Assembly (NCBI GenBank): GCA_033239005.1
Contig: BSQZ01000030.1
Span: forward strand, 3,417,501-3,481,500
Reading direction: 5' to 3'
DNA length: 64,000 nt
From: Lamellibrachia satsuma
Taxonomy: Eukaryota > Annelida > Polychaeta > Sabellida > Siboglinidae
The position numbers and the translations under genes are program-made. The first letter of the stretch is position 1. Each line of letters starts with the position of its first letter. Below are positions 37,694-54,154 of this stretch, one piece after another. The notes under the pieces are model-generated. The model ran no database searches and was not told the DNA's origin. It worked only from the letters and a program-made list of their open reading frames with translations.

Positions 37694-38759
37694 TGCCCCG
37701 TCGTGTAAATGTTGGTGACGTCAGAGACTGATAAAGTGGTGACACCAGCGCAATGTCAACAGCGATATTTCGCGGCTACGATGCACAACTAGTTCCGTAT
37801 GTTGGCAGTTTTTGCCGCTCTGCAATCGCGTTCAAAGACTGACTCAGAGACGGAGTGGGGGGGGGGGGTGATAATCATGCACCCCCCGCAAGGCCATCCT
37901 GCTGAACTAGCGCTATGATGGCGGATCAGTCATTCCATGCCCTTTACATGTACGAACGGCAGACAGCTGGAAGGATTATACGAGTTACACTCGATCTTCT
38001 TTCTTATACACGATATACCATTTCCTCGACAAACAGTCAGACGTTAACGCAGGCGTCTGTTGTCCATTCTGACACGTCAGTGTTGACCTGGACAACTGTG
38101 TCCTGCACGGTCCGAGCACCGTGCTGCTACCACGTTGGTGTGAAACGAACGAAAATATTCGATTTACTGCACGCAGAAACTGGTTTCAACCGCTGGACGT
38201 AGCTATATGCAAAAATGGCAGATGCAAATTGCAAATGGTTTATGCAAATTAGAGACTTCGTGGATGCAAGGATTATTATTATTATCATTACTGTTTCATA
38301 CTCTATCGTAGCTGAGGGCGTTTGTGGGTGAATGGGGCGTAAATATATTGTATGCAAGTTTCAACTTGCGCAGTTTCAACGTCTCCTCATGTTGGTTTGT
38401 TCCAATTTATGCAAATTAATGTACTACGTTATGGTAAATTAAGCATATTCTATCAAAGTACCGATGTTGCAATGTAGGCCAAGTCACGCAGCAATACGTT
38501 AGTCGTTTGCTGATGTTCAGAGAGAATCATTTTAAAGAATGGGTCGAATAACGAGTTCGTTATTTCCACATTACGTGTGGACTGTGGACCTGGCTGAGTG
38601 TTGATTGTGATAATGTTATGATTGACGTTATATAATTATTGAGAAACGCATGTAGCATGATTAAATTATTGCAAAAGGCACGTCATACGTGTTGAATGCA
38701 GCTTATAATGACGGGGCGACGTAGGCAGGTTTCGAACAGAGGATGGAAGAAAGTTGATC
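37694..38759. other. Downstream flank of gene A
   Basis: 3' untranslated region must lie at the left. A run of nine or more G at 37857-37868 is present. No further gene supported. Confidence 0.4.
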
Positions 38760-38912
38760 GGGGAACGGACTGACGCAACGAACGACGGCCGGACTGACGC
38801 AACGAACGACGGCCGGACTGACGCAACGAACGACGGCCGGACTGACCCAACGAAAGACGGTCGGACTGACGCAACGAACGACGGCCGGACTGACGTAACG
38901 AATGGTGGACTG
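38760..38912. repeat. 24-bp minisatellite
   Basis: About six copies built on CGGACTGACGCAACGAACGA. Confidence 0.92.
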
Positions 38913-38969
38913 ACATGTGGAATCACCGGCGGACTGACGCACAAACTGACGGACTAACGTAAAGTGTAA

Positions 38970-39295
38970 AGAGCGGACTGGCGGACTGACTGACGCATGA
39001 AATGACGGAAGGACTGACGCACGGACTGGCGGACTGACTGACGCATGGAATGGCGGACTGACTGACGCACGGACTGGCGGACTGACTGACGCACGGACTG
39101 GCGGACTGACTGACGCACGGACTGGCGGACTGACTGACGCACGGACTGGCGGACTGACTGACGCACGGACTGGCGGACTGACTGACGCATGGACTGGCGG
39201 ACTGACTGACGCACGGACTGGCGGACTGACTGACGCACGGACTGGCGGACTGACTGACGCACGGACTGGCGGACTGACTGACGCACAAACTGACG
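38970..39295. repeat. 24-bp minisatellite, related
   Basis: About 13 copies built on GGACTGGCGGACTGACTGAC; shares CGGACTGACGCA with the array just before it, so the two are likely one array that diverged. The unit is a multiple of 3 and open on the minus strand in several frames. Confidence 0.95.
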
Positions 39296-39394
39296 CACGA
39301 ACTAACACACGTTATCCAAAGAGACAATCTGGTTATAGACTGTTTTGTAAATATTGTTGGTTATTACCGTTATGCTATATGCCTAATACATATT

Positions 39395-39470
39395 AAGCTA
39401 CGCCCCGTTAAGGCGGGTACGTTGGTCAATATTAAGCCACGCCCCGTTAAGGCGGATACGTTGGTCAATG
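39395..39470. repeat. Tandem duplicate of about 37 bp
   Basis: Two copies of a block containing ACGCCCCGTTAAGGCGG. Confidence 0.85.
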
Positions 39471-39675
39471 CGATCAACAAAAGGCTGACACATACACACA
39501 TATTAGTATTATTTTATAATAGCATATTTATGTTTCATTTGTATAAAAGTCATCGTTGCTGTAACATCCACCATATCATTGTATCGCCAATGTACAGCAT
39601 TGCACAACATTATAGCCGAAATAAACGAAAATAAAAGTTATTCTTTCACAATAGTAATTACTGCTCTTGTTTTCT

Positions 39676-39966
39676 CTTATTGTATTCTAATTGCATAACT
39701 TGGGGACATGGATTATTGTATTCTAATTGCATAACTTGGGGACACGGATTATTGTATTCTAATTGCATAACTTGGGGACACGGATTATTGTATTCTAATT
39801 GCATAACTTGGGGACACGGATTATTGTATTCTAATTGCATAACTTGGGGACACGGATTATTGTATTCTAATTGCATAACTTGGGGACACGGATTATTGTA
39901 TTCTAATTGCATAACTTGGGGACACGGATTATTGTATTCTAATTGCATAACTTGGGGACACGGATT
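39676..39966. repeat. 36-bp minisatellite, nearly perfect
   Basis: Eight copies of a unit containing TTGCATAACTTGGGGACACG, identical apart from one CATGG/CACGG change in the first. Open in both directions because 36 is a multiple of 3. Confidence 0.97.
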
Positions 39967-40653
39967 TTTCGGCATTCTTGTGTGAACTGTCTTTATAACA
40001 ATTTCTTATTTGTTGCATAACAATAACTGGACACACATTGGACACACATTCTACTTGATTGATGCTCCTTGTTCGTGGATGTGGTAATATGTGAATATGA
40101 CAAAATATAATATTAAGACACACTGACCACGCGCACGCGCACGCGCACGCGCACGCGCACGCGCACGCCGACGACGGAACATCGCACACACTGACGGAGG
40201 GAAGGTTTATGTTTGACGTTTAGTTCGTGTTACCTTCACCCAAAGGAGTACTGACTGCGTGTGTCACACATACCAGGAAGCACGACGAGATCTCGCAGAT
40301 AAACAGCTCGTTCGTGTTATTCGGAAAAAGAAAAGTGGCTGAGCGTAATCTTGCCGGATTCTCTGGTTCGTCTAACAAAAAGTGTCACGAGTAATGATCT
40401 GTGTTCGGCGTCATTATCAATGCAGTTGTTTTGTATCTTCTCTTTGTTAAGAGCCGCGTAAACGGATACGCTGGAGCTGCCTGGTTATGACGAGTGCCAT
40501 TGTTTAAGTCGCCACGACCTCCATGACATTCGTGTAAGGCCATTGTTAAGTAACGATAACATCGAGCGTGGCTTCAGGCGGACGGGGTGATGCAGCTATT
40601 GTTTGAGTTTTTATACGGCAGTCACTCCAGTAACATGTTCATACAAACTGTCC

Positions 40654-40660
<7 letters not shown>
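39967..40660. other. Unique DNA with (CGCACG)n
   Basis: A (CGCACG)n tract is at about 40128-40168. No gene supported. Confidence 0.5.
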
Positions 40661-40747
<87 letters not shown>

Positions 40748-40774
40748 ATATGTATGTATATATATATATATATA

Positions 40775-40860
<86 letters not shown>
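40661..40860. repeat. (TG)n followed by (TA)n
   Basis: TG run 40661-40730, a TATG transition, then TA to 40860. It abuts the truncated 5' end of LINE copy 3. Confidence 0.97.
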
Positions 40861-43488
<2,628 letters not shown>

Positions 43489-43489
<1 letters not shown>

Positions 43490-44003
43490 GTGCACAGACA
43501 AGGATACTGAGGGAAGGATGGTGCACATACAAGGACACATAGGGAAGGATGGTACACAGACAAGGACACAGAGGGACGGATGGTACACAGATAAGGACAC
43601 AGAGGGACGGATGGTGCACAGACAAGGATACTGAGGGAAGGATGGTGCACATACAAGGATACAGAGGGAAGGATGGTACACAGACAAGGATACACAGGGA
43701 AGGATGGTGCACAGACAAGGATACAGAGGGAAGGATGGTGCACATACAAGGATACAGAGGGAAGGATGGTGCACAGCCAAGGATACACAGGGAAGGATGG
43801 TGCACAGACAAGGATACAGAGGGAAGGATGGTGCACAGACAAGGATACAGAGGGAAGGATGGTGCACAGACAAGGATACAGAGGGAAGGATGGTGCACAG
43901 ACAAGGACACAGAGGGAAGGATGGTGCACAGACAAGGACACAGAGGGAAGGATGGTGCACAGACAAGGATACAGAGGGAAGGATGGTGCACAGACAAGTA
44001 CAC
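43489..44003. repeat. 31-bp minisatellite
   Basis: About 17 copies built on GGGAAGGATGGTGCACAGAC with AGGATAC/AGGACAC and CAGAGG/CACAGG variants. It begins at the truncation point of LINE copy 3. Not a multiple of 3, so all frames are read in turn. Confidence 0.95.
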
Positions 44004-45232
44004 AGAGCACAATACAACAAGCAACGCATCAGTAGCACACATCACCAATACATACAGTCGTACAGTTGTATCTTTGTAAGCATAACGACATGCAAATGCA
44101 ATTTTAATGAAAACTTAAACCATTTAAATAGACATAACTGTCCACTCTCACGGTAGTATTTTCACCGACTTATTTTTGGTTGATGTTGTTCGCATTTGCG
44201 CTTTTCGGTTTTACTAAGGAATTGTCGTGGGAATAGTTTTCTCGAACGACCAGGTTTCTTGCTACCATTTATGATTTTTGACATGTATGCCAAATCGAGA
44301 ACCACGGGAACTCGCGCACAATCCATAATTGTTAAGCAAGAACAAAGACGCGCAAAAGTCTCTGTGAGAACGAGGGGCCGATGAACTAAGGTGGAAATGC
44401 AATTTCAAAACATGCATCTTTACATTTTTTGCGGAAGATGACTTTACGTTTGGCGGAAGATGCGTGTCCGTCCATGCCACGTGACATAGCTTATCTGGAG
44501 GTAATCTTCAATTGATAATTAATCACTTTGAGTTAAGAGGAGTTGGTCTGATCCTCTTTATTATTTATTTATTTATTAATATAATGTTCTTGATACTAGC
44601 ATCAATATGTTCAATGTATACAGCCCGCCCAAACACGCTTAATAAGCCCGAAATGATTTTTTTTTGTATTTTGTCGGAAACGGTCGAAATACGGTGTTTA
44701 CCGGCTGCAGAGGAGGCGGGGCTTAATCCTCCGACCACCCCCTATAGGCGGGGCTTAATCCTCCGACCGCGTTAATGTATGCAAAATCAAATGATGCCAA
44801 CAGCTTCAAAAAACAACTATTACTATATTATATAGAAACATTTTATGGTATTACAGATAAGGTAGTACTAATACATTTTAGCCGTTTACACGAAACAGTT
44901 CATAGTATAAGATAATTACAGTAGTCCCTGCTTTCGACCGCTCCGATCAAGTGACACACATGCGCATTCATAAATCGATGCTTTGAGTTTGGTTGAAAGA
45001 CGAAGTAAAACACTTATCGATTGTACCTATTGTCGTTTTTAATGCTTAATCAACTTTCCCAAGGCGTGTGTCAATTGATGATACACGTTTTCGGCTGTTC
45101 GTCTCCAGGTTATTATTTTCGATTGTCATTTGCCGGCGAAATTATCGTTTACAAATAACTGACGAACTAGTTCCGCAGTATCTTAGCAGAGGACAATCTA
45201 AACATCATTATACAGAGCACCATTGAAAGCTA
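44004..45232. other. Intergenic DNA, nothing recognised
   Basis: A 24-bp duplicate containing GGCGGGGCTTAATCCTCCGA is at 44716-44769. No gene supported. Confidence 0.45.
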
Positions 45233-45321
45233 TTCGCCGTACCACCCTGTTCCGTGCCGTACCACCCTGTTCCGTGCCGTACCACCATGTTCCGTGCCGT
45301 ACCACCCTGTTCCGTGCCGGG
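45233..45321. repeat. 20-bp tandem repeat
   Basis: Four copies of GCCGTACCACCCTGTTCCGT. Confidence 0.92.
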
Positions 45322-45589
45322 TGCTACGCTGGCTCGATGAATTGTCAGATGCCACTGAAGTCGTTTATAAGTGATAAACGCTGACATTTCAAAGCTTCAC
45401 CTCTACCAGCGAAGCTGAGTTTTGTAAGCATCGAAATGTTGATTTCTTCTACTTCATTTAGAAGCATTTAGGTGGTCAGTAATATAGTTGAATATTTATA
45501 TAGTCTGTTTTATATAACGTGATTTTACGCTAACGCGAACACACAGTTGTTTTAAGAGATATTGGGAAAGAGAGACTTTCGGACGGAGG
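45322..45589. other. Intergenic DNA, nothing recognised
   Basis: No supported feature. Confidence 0.4.
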
Positions 45590-46506
45590 GGTAGGATGTG
45601 AGAACACGAGATACCCGGGAGATCAATGGTGTGGGAACACGAGATACCCGGGAGATCAATGGTGTGGGAACGCGAGACACCCGGGAGATCAATTGTGTGG
45701 GAACACGAGATACCCGGGAGATCAATGGTGTGGGAACACGAGACACCCGGGAGATCAATGGTGTGGGAACACGAGATACCCGGGAGATCAATGGTGTGGG
45801 ATCACGAGACACCCGGGAGATCAATGGTGTGGGAACACGAGATACCCGGGAGATCAATGGTGTGGGAACACGAGATACCCGGGAGATCAATGGTGTGGGA
45901 ACACGAGACACCCGGGAGATCAATTGTGTGGGAACACGAGATACCCGGGAGATCAATGGTGTGGGAACACGAGATACCCGGGAGATCAATGGTGTGGGAA
46001 CACGAGATACCCGGGAGATCAATTGTGTGGGAACACGAGATACCCGGGAGATCAATGATGTGGGAACACGAGATACCCGGGAGATCAATGGTGTGGGAAC
46101 ACGATATACCCGGGAGATCAATGGTGTGGGAACACGAGGTACCCGGGAGATCAATGGTGTGGGAACACGAGACACCCGGGAGATCAATTGTGTGGGAACA
46201 CGAGATACCCGGGAGATCAATGGTATTGGAACACGAGATACCCGGGAGATCAATGTTGTGGGAACACGAGATACCCGGGAGATCAATGGTGTGGGAACAC
46301 GAGACACCCGGGAGATCAATTGTGTGGGAACACGAGATACCCGGGAGATCAATGGTGTGGGAACACGAGATACCCGGGAGAACCAGGATGTGGGAACACG
46401 AGATACCCGGGAAATGGAGGATGTGGGAACACGAGATACCCGGGAGAGCCAGGATGTGGGAACACGAGATACCCGGGAGATCGATGATGTTGGAACACGA
46501 GATACT
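45590..46506. repeat. 33-bp minisatellite
   Basis: About 27 copies built on GGGAACACGAGATACCCGGG. The unit is a multiple of 3 and lacks stops in at least three plus frames and one minus frame, producing ORFs of 306-383 codons that overlap each other. Right-end copies (46380-46506) are more diverged. Confidence 0.97.
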
Positions 46507-46557
46507 CGGCAGAGCGAGTTCACGAGAAAAGGGAAGAGGACGTTAACGAGGGAAGAT

Positions 46558-46885
46558 AAGTGGGGCGAAGTAGCGCAGTTGTTAGTACAAAGGATTCCGA
46601 ATGGAGAAGACCCGGGGTTGGAACCCTCTTGCTGTTGTGTCTGGCAAAGCTTGACCAATTTCATTAAATCCACTTTGTCTCAGCTCACTAAGCAGCTGGA
46701 ATGCGTACCTGGCTATAGACAGCGCTGGGTAATAGTCTTCGAGCAGTAAATGCAGCGTGACTGAATGCTTCCCATATAAGTTGAGTCAGTGTTGAAAGAA
46801 GGAAGAGGCCTTCCTTTGGTGAAGTGCAAAACGCACTAAGTGCTACCACGGACTGGATACTATACGCTATGTAAAAACTTACCTT
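46558..46885 (+). mobile_element. tRNA-derived SINE, copy 2
   Basis: Left part has TAGCGCAGTTGTTAG (A-box-like) and GGGTTGGAACCC (B-box-like). Right part shares AATGCAGCGTGACTGAATGC, CTTCCCATATAAG, a TGGTGAAG block and CTATGTAAAAACTTAC with the copy at 25205-25720. Lacks the (TG)n of that copy and keeps about 100 bases between the halves. Confidence 0.75.
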
Positions 46886-47249
46886 TTACAATGCACGCGT
46901 CAGCGAAACTTCCACGCACATCAAAGCAGTGCAATTCTTTGATCTTTCCAACGAAATGCATGCGCGTACCTCGACACGATTGTGACAAAAACAAATACAC
47001 GTCCCTTCCTGGGCATCCATTAATAGACCCATGCATGCGGTGTCTGGTAGCGACATTAAAACGACAGCACATTATGATATATTACAGCGATACATTAGGA
47101 CACCACGTGTGGCACCTGGCACCCGAATACATATCCACGTGGCCTGAATACAGACAATCGCCTGTCAGTGACGGGTGTTTGTCTTCACCGAAGACGTTCT
47201 TATGCAACAACAACACTACACTGTATGTTCTTCGTCATCTATCATTTTG
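46886..47249. other. Intergenic DNA, nothing recognised
   Basis: A 136-codon plus ORF (46840-47250) overlaps the SINE end and has no domain signal. Confidence 0.4.
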
Positions 47250-47366
47250 ATGATACTCTCGGGCACAAACCACAGTTGATGATATTCTCGGACACAGACC
47301 ACATTTGATGATATTCTCGGACACATACAACAGTTGATGATATTCTCGGGCACAGACCACAGTTGA
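47250..47366. repeat. 29-bp tandem repeat
   Basis: Four copies built on GATGATATTCTCGGACACAG. Confidence 0.9.
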
Positions 47367-47489
47367 TGTCGCCATTGGTAGCCACGCTGACACTTTACAT
47401 GATGTCGGAAAAGGTGAACACAAAAATGATAATAAAACTTCACGATATACACTGGCACTATGTTACCAATGCGCTGAACTTTTTTTTGT

Positions 47490-47770
47490 AATTGACCTCA
47501 TGCTCTTGTAATCATGTAACTGACCTCACGCTCTTGTAATCATGTAACTGACCTCACGCTCTTGTAATCATGTAACTGACCACACGCTCATGTAATCATG
47601 TAACTGACCTCACGCTCTTGTAATCATGTAACTGACCACACGCTCTTGTAATCATGTAACTGACCTCACGCTCTTGTAATCATGTAACTGACCACACGCT
47701 CTTGTAATCATGTAACTGACCTCACGCTCCTGTAATCATGTAACTGACCTCACGCTCTTGTAATCATGTC
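47490..47770. repeat. 28-bp minisatellite
   Basis: Ten copies built on TGTAACTGACCTCACGCTCT; CCTCACG/CCACACG variants alternate in the middle copies. Confidence 0.95.
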
Positions 47771-47869
47771 GCAAATGCGCTTACCTTCACTACTGGCAGT
47801 TTTCACAGATCTACGCGTCATCAAATCCGCTTCATAATTATATGTGGCAAACTTTCACTGCCAAAGGTT

Positions 47870-49086
<1,217 letters not shown>

Positions 49087-49152
49087 TTGACTTTGCCCTT
49101 GATGGATTACTTTGCCCTTGATGGATTACTTTGCCCTTGATGGATTACGAAA
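49087..49152. repeat. 22-bp tandem triplicate
   Basis: Three copies built on TTTGCCCTTGATGGATTAC. Confidence 0.9.
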
Positions 49153-49369
49153 AGCTGCGCAAACAATATAAAAAGTGAACAGCTTACCGTTGGTTTGTTT
49201 GTTTAATAGTGAACGTTTCCAATAGTTGTATTAGTACCTATTATATGTGTATACACCCTGTCGTTTAGAGTATTCCACACTGACTCAGGAGAACGCGTTC
49301 TCACATCAACTTGATGTTTGGCAATAAATTCGAAATAAACTTCTGCTATGGCAAATATTGGCATTAGTA

Positions 49370-49925
49370 GATGAAGCTGTACTAGATGAAGAAGAAGTAG
49401 ATGAAGTATTAGTACATGAAGAAGTAGTAGATAAAGAAGAAAAGGACACAAGTATACAAGTAGATGAAGAAGTAGTAGAATGAAGAAGTAGTAGAAGAAA
49501 AAATTGTAGATGAAGAAGTAGTAGATGAAGAAGAAGTATATATGAAGATGTAGTAGATGAAGAAGTACTAGATAATGAAGAAGAAGTAGATGAAGAAGTA
49601 CTAGATGAAGAAGAAGTAGATGAAGAAGTAGTAGATGAAGTAGTAGTAGATGAAGAAGAAGTAGAAGAAGAAGTACTAGATGAAGAAGTAGTAGGTGAAG
49701 AAGAAGTAGATGAAGAAGTAGTATATGAAGTAGAAGAAAAATAAGTAGTAGATGAAGAAGAAGAAGAAGAAGTAGAAGATTAAGAAGAAGAAGAAGAAGC
49801 AAAATAAGAAGTAGAAGAAGCAGAAGAAGAAGAAGATAAAGAAGAAATAATAGTAGATAAAGAAGAAGATGATGATGAAGAAGAAGAAGACGACGAAGAA
49901 GAAGAAAAAGAAGACGACGACGACA
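49370..49925. repeat. Purine-rich GAAGAAGTA/GATGAAGAA repeat
   Basis: Triplet-based GAA, GTA and GAT repeats without a fixed long unit. The leucine-rich minus ORF (199 codons) is an artefact. Confidence 0.93.
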
Positions 49926-51120
49926 ATGAGTGGAGTGACTGGAGTCAGCGGAGTGACTGGAGTGACTGGAGTGAATGGAGTGAGTAGAGTGACTGGAGTG
50001 AGTGGAGTGGCTGCCGAGAGTGGAGTGACTGGAGTGAGTGGAGTGAGTGGAGTGAGTGGAGTGACTTGAGTGAGTGGAGTGACTGGAGTGAGTGGAGTGA
50101 CTGGAGTGAGTGGAGTGAGTGGAGTGACTGGAGTGAGTAGAGTGAGTGGAGTGACTTGAGTGAGTGGAGTGACTGGAGTGACTGGAGTGAGTGGAGTGAG
50201 TGGAGTGAGTGGAGTGACTGGAGTGAGTAGAGTGAGTGGAGTGACTTGAGTGAATGGAGTGACTGGAGTGACTGGAATGAGTGGAGTGAGTGGAGTGACT
50301 GGAGTGGCTGGAGTGACTGGAGTGAGTGGAGTGAGTGGAGTGACTTGAGTGAGTGGAGTGACTGGAGTGACTGGAGTGACTGGAGTGAGTGGAGTGACTT
50401 GAGTGAGTGGAGTGAGTGGAGTGACTGGAGTGAGTGGAGTGAGTGGAGTGAGTGGAGTGAGTGGAGTGACTGGAGTGACTGGAGTGAGTGGAATGACTGG
50501 AGTGAGTGGAGTGGCTGGCGAGAGTGGAGTGACTGGAGTGAGTGGAGTGAGTGGAGTGAGTGGAGTGAGTGGAGTGACTGGAGTGACTGGAGTGAGTGGA
50601 GTGAGTGGAGTGAGTGGAGTGACTGGAGTGAGTGGAGTGAGTGGAGTGAGTGGAGTGACTGGAGTGAGTGGAGTGACTGGAGTGAGTGGAGTGGCTGGCG
50701 AGAGTGGAGTGAGTGGAGTGAGTGGAGTGACTGGAGTGAGTGGAGTGACTGGAGTGAGTGGAGTGGCCGGCGAGAGTGGAGTGACTGGTGTGAGTGGAGT
50801 GAGTGGAGTGGCCGGTGAGAGTGGAGTGAGTGGAGTGAGTGGAGTGACTGGAGTGAGTGGAGTGACTGGAGTGAGTGGAGTGGCCGGCGAGAGTGGAGTG
50901 ACTGGAGTGAGTGGAGTGACTGGACTAAGTGGAGTGGCTGGCGAGACTGGAGTGAGTGGAGTGACTGGAGTGAGTGGAGTGACTGGAGTGGCTGGAGTGA
51001 GTGGAGTGAGTGGAGTGAGTGGAGTGAGTGAAGTGAGTGGACTAAGTGGAGTGGCTGGCGAGACTGGAGTGACTGGAGTGACTGCAGTGAGTGGAGTGGC
51101 TGGAGTGAGTGGAGGGACTG
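49926..51120. repeat. 9-bp minisatellite
   Basis: About 130 copies of GAGTGACTG or GAGTGAGTG, with rarer GAGTGGCTG, GAATGA and GCCGAGA forms. Longer blocks recur (for example around GTGGCTGGCGAGAGTGGAGT), showing higher-order duplication. Long ORFs on both strands are repeat translations. Confidence 0.97.
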
Positions 51121-51417
51121 TAGTACATCACGTGAGACGACCACCTGATATGTAGTGCCGCGTTAACACAAACAACAGACGGTCGTGATTAACACTGGTT
51201 GAGACGTGTAGCACTGGACATCATTTGTAAGAGAGAAAGTAATGCCTCATCGAAGCTAATGTATCAATTGCTTCTCCACAAACGACGGCCTTATCACTTT
51301 AAACACACCTCTGCCGGGGACTAAATTACTGTCCGCGGTGTCCGCCCGCTTCCGTCCCTGTCACGTGGACAGCAGACAAGCCAGGTGGCAGGTCCGACTT
51401 TCGCTGATTGCTTAGAG
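51121..51417. other. Intergenic DNA, nothing recognised
   Basis: No supported feature. Confidence 0.4.
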
Positions 51418-51835
51418 GTTTGTAAATAGTTGCCCTACTGACATATTGTCACAGTGTACCACAACTTGGTTTGAAGGAAATATTACTCATATTTATTGAG
51501 AAAAGTCGTTTTAAAGCCTTTCGTAAATATTTGCACTATTGACATAGTGTCACAGTACACCACAATTTGGTTCGAAGGAAATATTACTCATATTTATTGA
51601 GAAAAGTCATTTTAAAACTTTTCGTAAATAGTTGCACTATTGACATGATGTCACAGTACACCACGATTTAGTTTGAAGGAAATATTAATCATATTTATTG
51701 AGAAAAGTCGTTTTAAACCCTTTCGTAAATAGTTGCACTATTAACATAATGTCACAGTACACGACAATTTGGTTCGACGGAAATGTTACTCATATTTATT
51801 GAGAAAAGTCATTAAAAAATAGTTCGTAAATACTG
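51418..51835. repeat. About 101-bp tandem repeat
   Basis: Four diverged copies, each with a GTCACAGT...CCAC block and ATATTTATTGAGAAAAGTC, spaced about 101 bp. The longest and most diverged unit in the window. Confidence 0.92.
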
Positions 51836-52480
51836 TTAACAGCGCCAGTGCACAAGACACACATGACCGGTCACGTGGGCACGTCGACGTAATAACCTAA
51901 CATGACTTTGCCGAATAACTACACAGACCCAGAACCGAATGATGACAATATTTATCTTCTAAACTAACGGGACAATTAGAATAAATGTTTGCGTGCGTGA
52001 CTGTACGTTTGGTCATCTTAATTTACGAAAGTACTAATACGATAAGTATGTTAAGGCGTGGGCGCAGACACTGAATTCAAAATAATGAAACCTTAAATGT
52101 GGAAGGTTGTTTGAAATCCAGTAAACCCCTAATGCCCCAAAGGGCAAAACAAAGTTAGGGGTCTCGTGCAAGAGTAATATCACTTAAAACTTGGCACACA
52201 TTTTCATTTCCTATTTATCACGGAGTAATGTTCATTTATTATTCTTCTCTCATATATAGGCCTACACAGAAAAAACGATTGAAGTGTCGGCCAAAAGTTT
52301 AGGTTTTCCTATTTTTAAATCAACCGGGTTCCGCAAATATTCTGTAACGAATCCACAGCATACGTTATCCGCCAGAGGCCACTACTTGAATTACTTTGAT
52401 TTATAATAAGTTCGGTTCTTGTTAATGTTGTTTTACCAAACCATGTATTATTTATGTTTATTGTTGGCATTGAGGACGTA

Positions 52481-52483
<3 letters not shown>
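51836..52483. other. Intergenic DNA, nothing recognised
   Basis: No supported feature. Confidence 0.4.
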
Positions 52484-52768
<285 letters not shown>

Positions 52769-52963
52769 TACAACATTCACAAGTCAGACATATATATATA
52801 CAGAGACAAATAGACAACAGACGTGACATCCAATGAGGAGTTATTGTTCATATATGTTTTAATCACCAATAGACATTTTGTTGCATTAATTTGATCAAAT
52901 CTTAGGCATTCTGGCCCATAAAACTAGGAAAAGAAATGTCGTGACCAGGTATTACCATGACGT

Positions 52964-53239
52964 ATGTTATGCGCAATTTACTTGCGTCGTATACTTGTGT
53001 GTTCGCAGGCTGTGCTCTCCGTTCTCGTGGTCACCACCTTCCCGAATATGGTTGCTGCTGCTGTCAACAAAAGTCCTTTTCAGACGTGCTTAAAACGCTG
53101 CCACATCAAATTCGTCGTGTGCATTGGCGCTGACTGTCGAGGTCGCGGCTGGCCGCTCCTGGTGCCGCAGAGGTGCATCGACAGACGGACCGAGTGTGTC
53201 GACAAATGTTACTCTTACTATGTTAAACATCGTCGTTAG
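52964..53239 (+). CDS. Gene C: small cysteine-rich secreted-type protein
   Basis: ORF of 91 residues; family not recognised. A hydrophobic stretch AVLSVLVVTTFPNMVAAA looks like a signal-peptide core, followed by a compact cysteine-rich part: C-x3-C-x6-C-x4-C-x12-C-x6-C-x3-C, with TCLKRC and CVDKCYSYY at its ends, then a basic C-terminus. The seven cysteines after the signal are an odd number, so dimerisation, a free Cys or a missing exon is possible. Two starts are possible: ATG at 52964 in one exon, or a last exon from 53009 after the acceptor GTGTTCGCAG, with an upstream exon supplying the start. The second looks better because it puts the hydrophobic core nearer the N-terminus. An AATAAA lies at 53849. 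Confidence 0.55.
   Translation: MLCAIYLRRILVCSQAVLSVLVVTTFPNMVAAAVNKSPFQTCLKRCHIKFVVCIGADCRGRGWPLLVPQRCIDRRTECVDKCYSYYVKHRR
53009..53239 (+). CDS. Gene C, alternative reading as a last exon
   Basis: Same frame as above, beginning AVLSVLVVTT after GTGTTCGCAG (phase 0). The upstream exon was not found. Confidence 0.4.
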   Translation, partial: AVLSVLVVTTFPNMVAAAVNKSPFQTCLKRCHIKFVVCIGADCRGRGWPLLVPQRCIDRRTECVDKCYSYYVKHRR

Positions 53240-54154
53240 CCCAAAATGTGCAAAAATAGCAAACCCGTCGAACCAGTGATCTGTGTCTGTGATAACGCAA
53301 AGTGCGAACCTTTATATATAACCGGAAGAGGGCAGCACCATATCCAATCTTGCGGTGAAATATAACAGAAATGCAGGCGACATCGATTGTGGTGGCGCCA
53401 CGTAACGGATTACTCGGATAACGTGTGTATTTACAGTATTTTGTACAGTTCATTATTTTATTTCTTGCTTACTTGCTTTATGTCGAGTGAGTTCTTCGAA
53501 TCACAGTTGCATTACTGTTATTATGTATAAAATGTGCAATAATTATTTTAACGTATTTCTGGTGTTTTATAACAGAATTATACTTGCGTAGCTTTGTGTG
53601 TTTTATCGTGACTGTATGTACAATCCAACTGAAAATATGCTCCTAAATAGTTTATGTCTACGTTCACGACAAACATTCACGACATACATTCACGATAAAC
53701 GTTCACGATAAACGTAGAACTTGCCAAGGCTCCCAAGTAGTTTATGTCTACGTTCCCGATAAACGAATGACGTCATGGACTTCACTGCAACATTTTGGGA
53801 GAGTTTGCTACAACATGGAAATTTTTAACACGAACATTGCCGTGCTTGAATAAACTGAAACTGATGTATTAATCGTTTTTTTGGATGACACTTTGCGACG
53901 GAAGCTGCTTGGAACATCAGGTTGATTTTAAAGAACAAAATACAGAATATACTATCTTGACTAAGATCAGTTTTGTTCTTTGAAATACTGGCATATATTT
54001 GCTCAAACACGGCATGTTGCATTTGCTATTACATTAATCAGAAAGTTAAACTTTGTCCGAAACTCTTTGTGAGAAATGAAGCTGTAAAATGAAAATATAA
54101 ATATGAATCAAATGTATATATGAACAACAAAGACAATTTAGAATGGCAACAACC
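53240..54154. other. Flank of gene C
   Basis: Contains short TTCACGA(T/C)AAACG repeats at 53660-53770 and a possible polyadenylation signal AATAAA at 53849-53854. No other gene seen. Confidence 0.45.

Noticed and set aside
37915..38202. 95-codon plus ORF downstream of gene A
   Set aside because: No domain, no splice context and no clear coding pattern; could be untranslated or intergenic DNA.
45552..46749. Overlapping 306-383 codon ORFs on both strands
   Set aside because: The 33-bp unit is stop-free in several frames of both strands, so openness is trivial.
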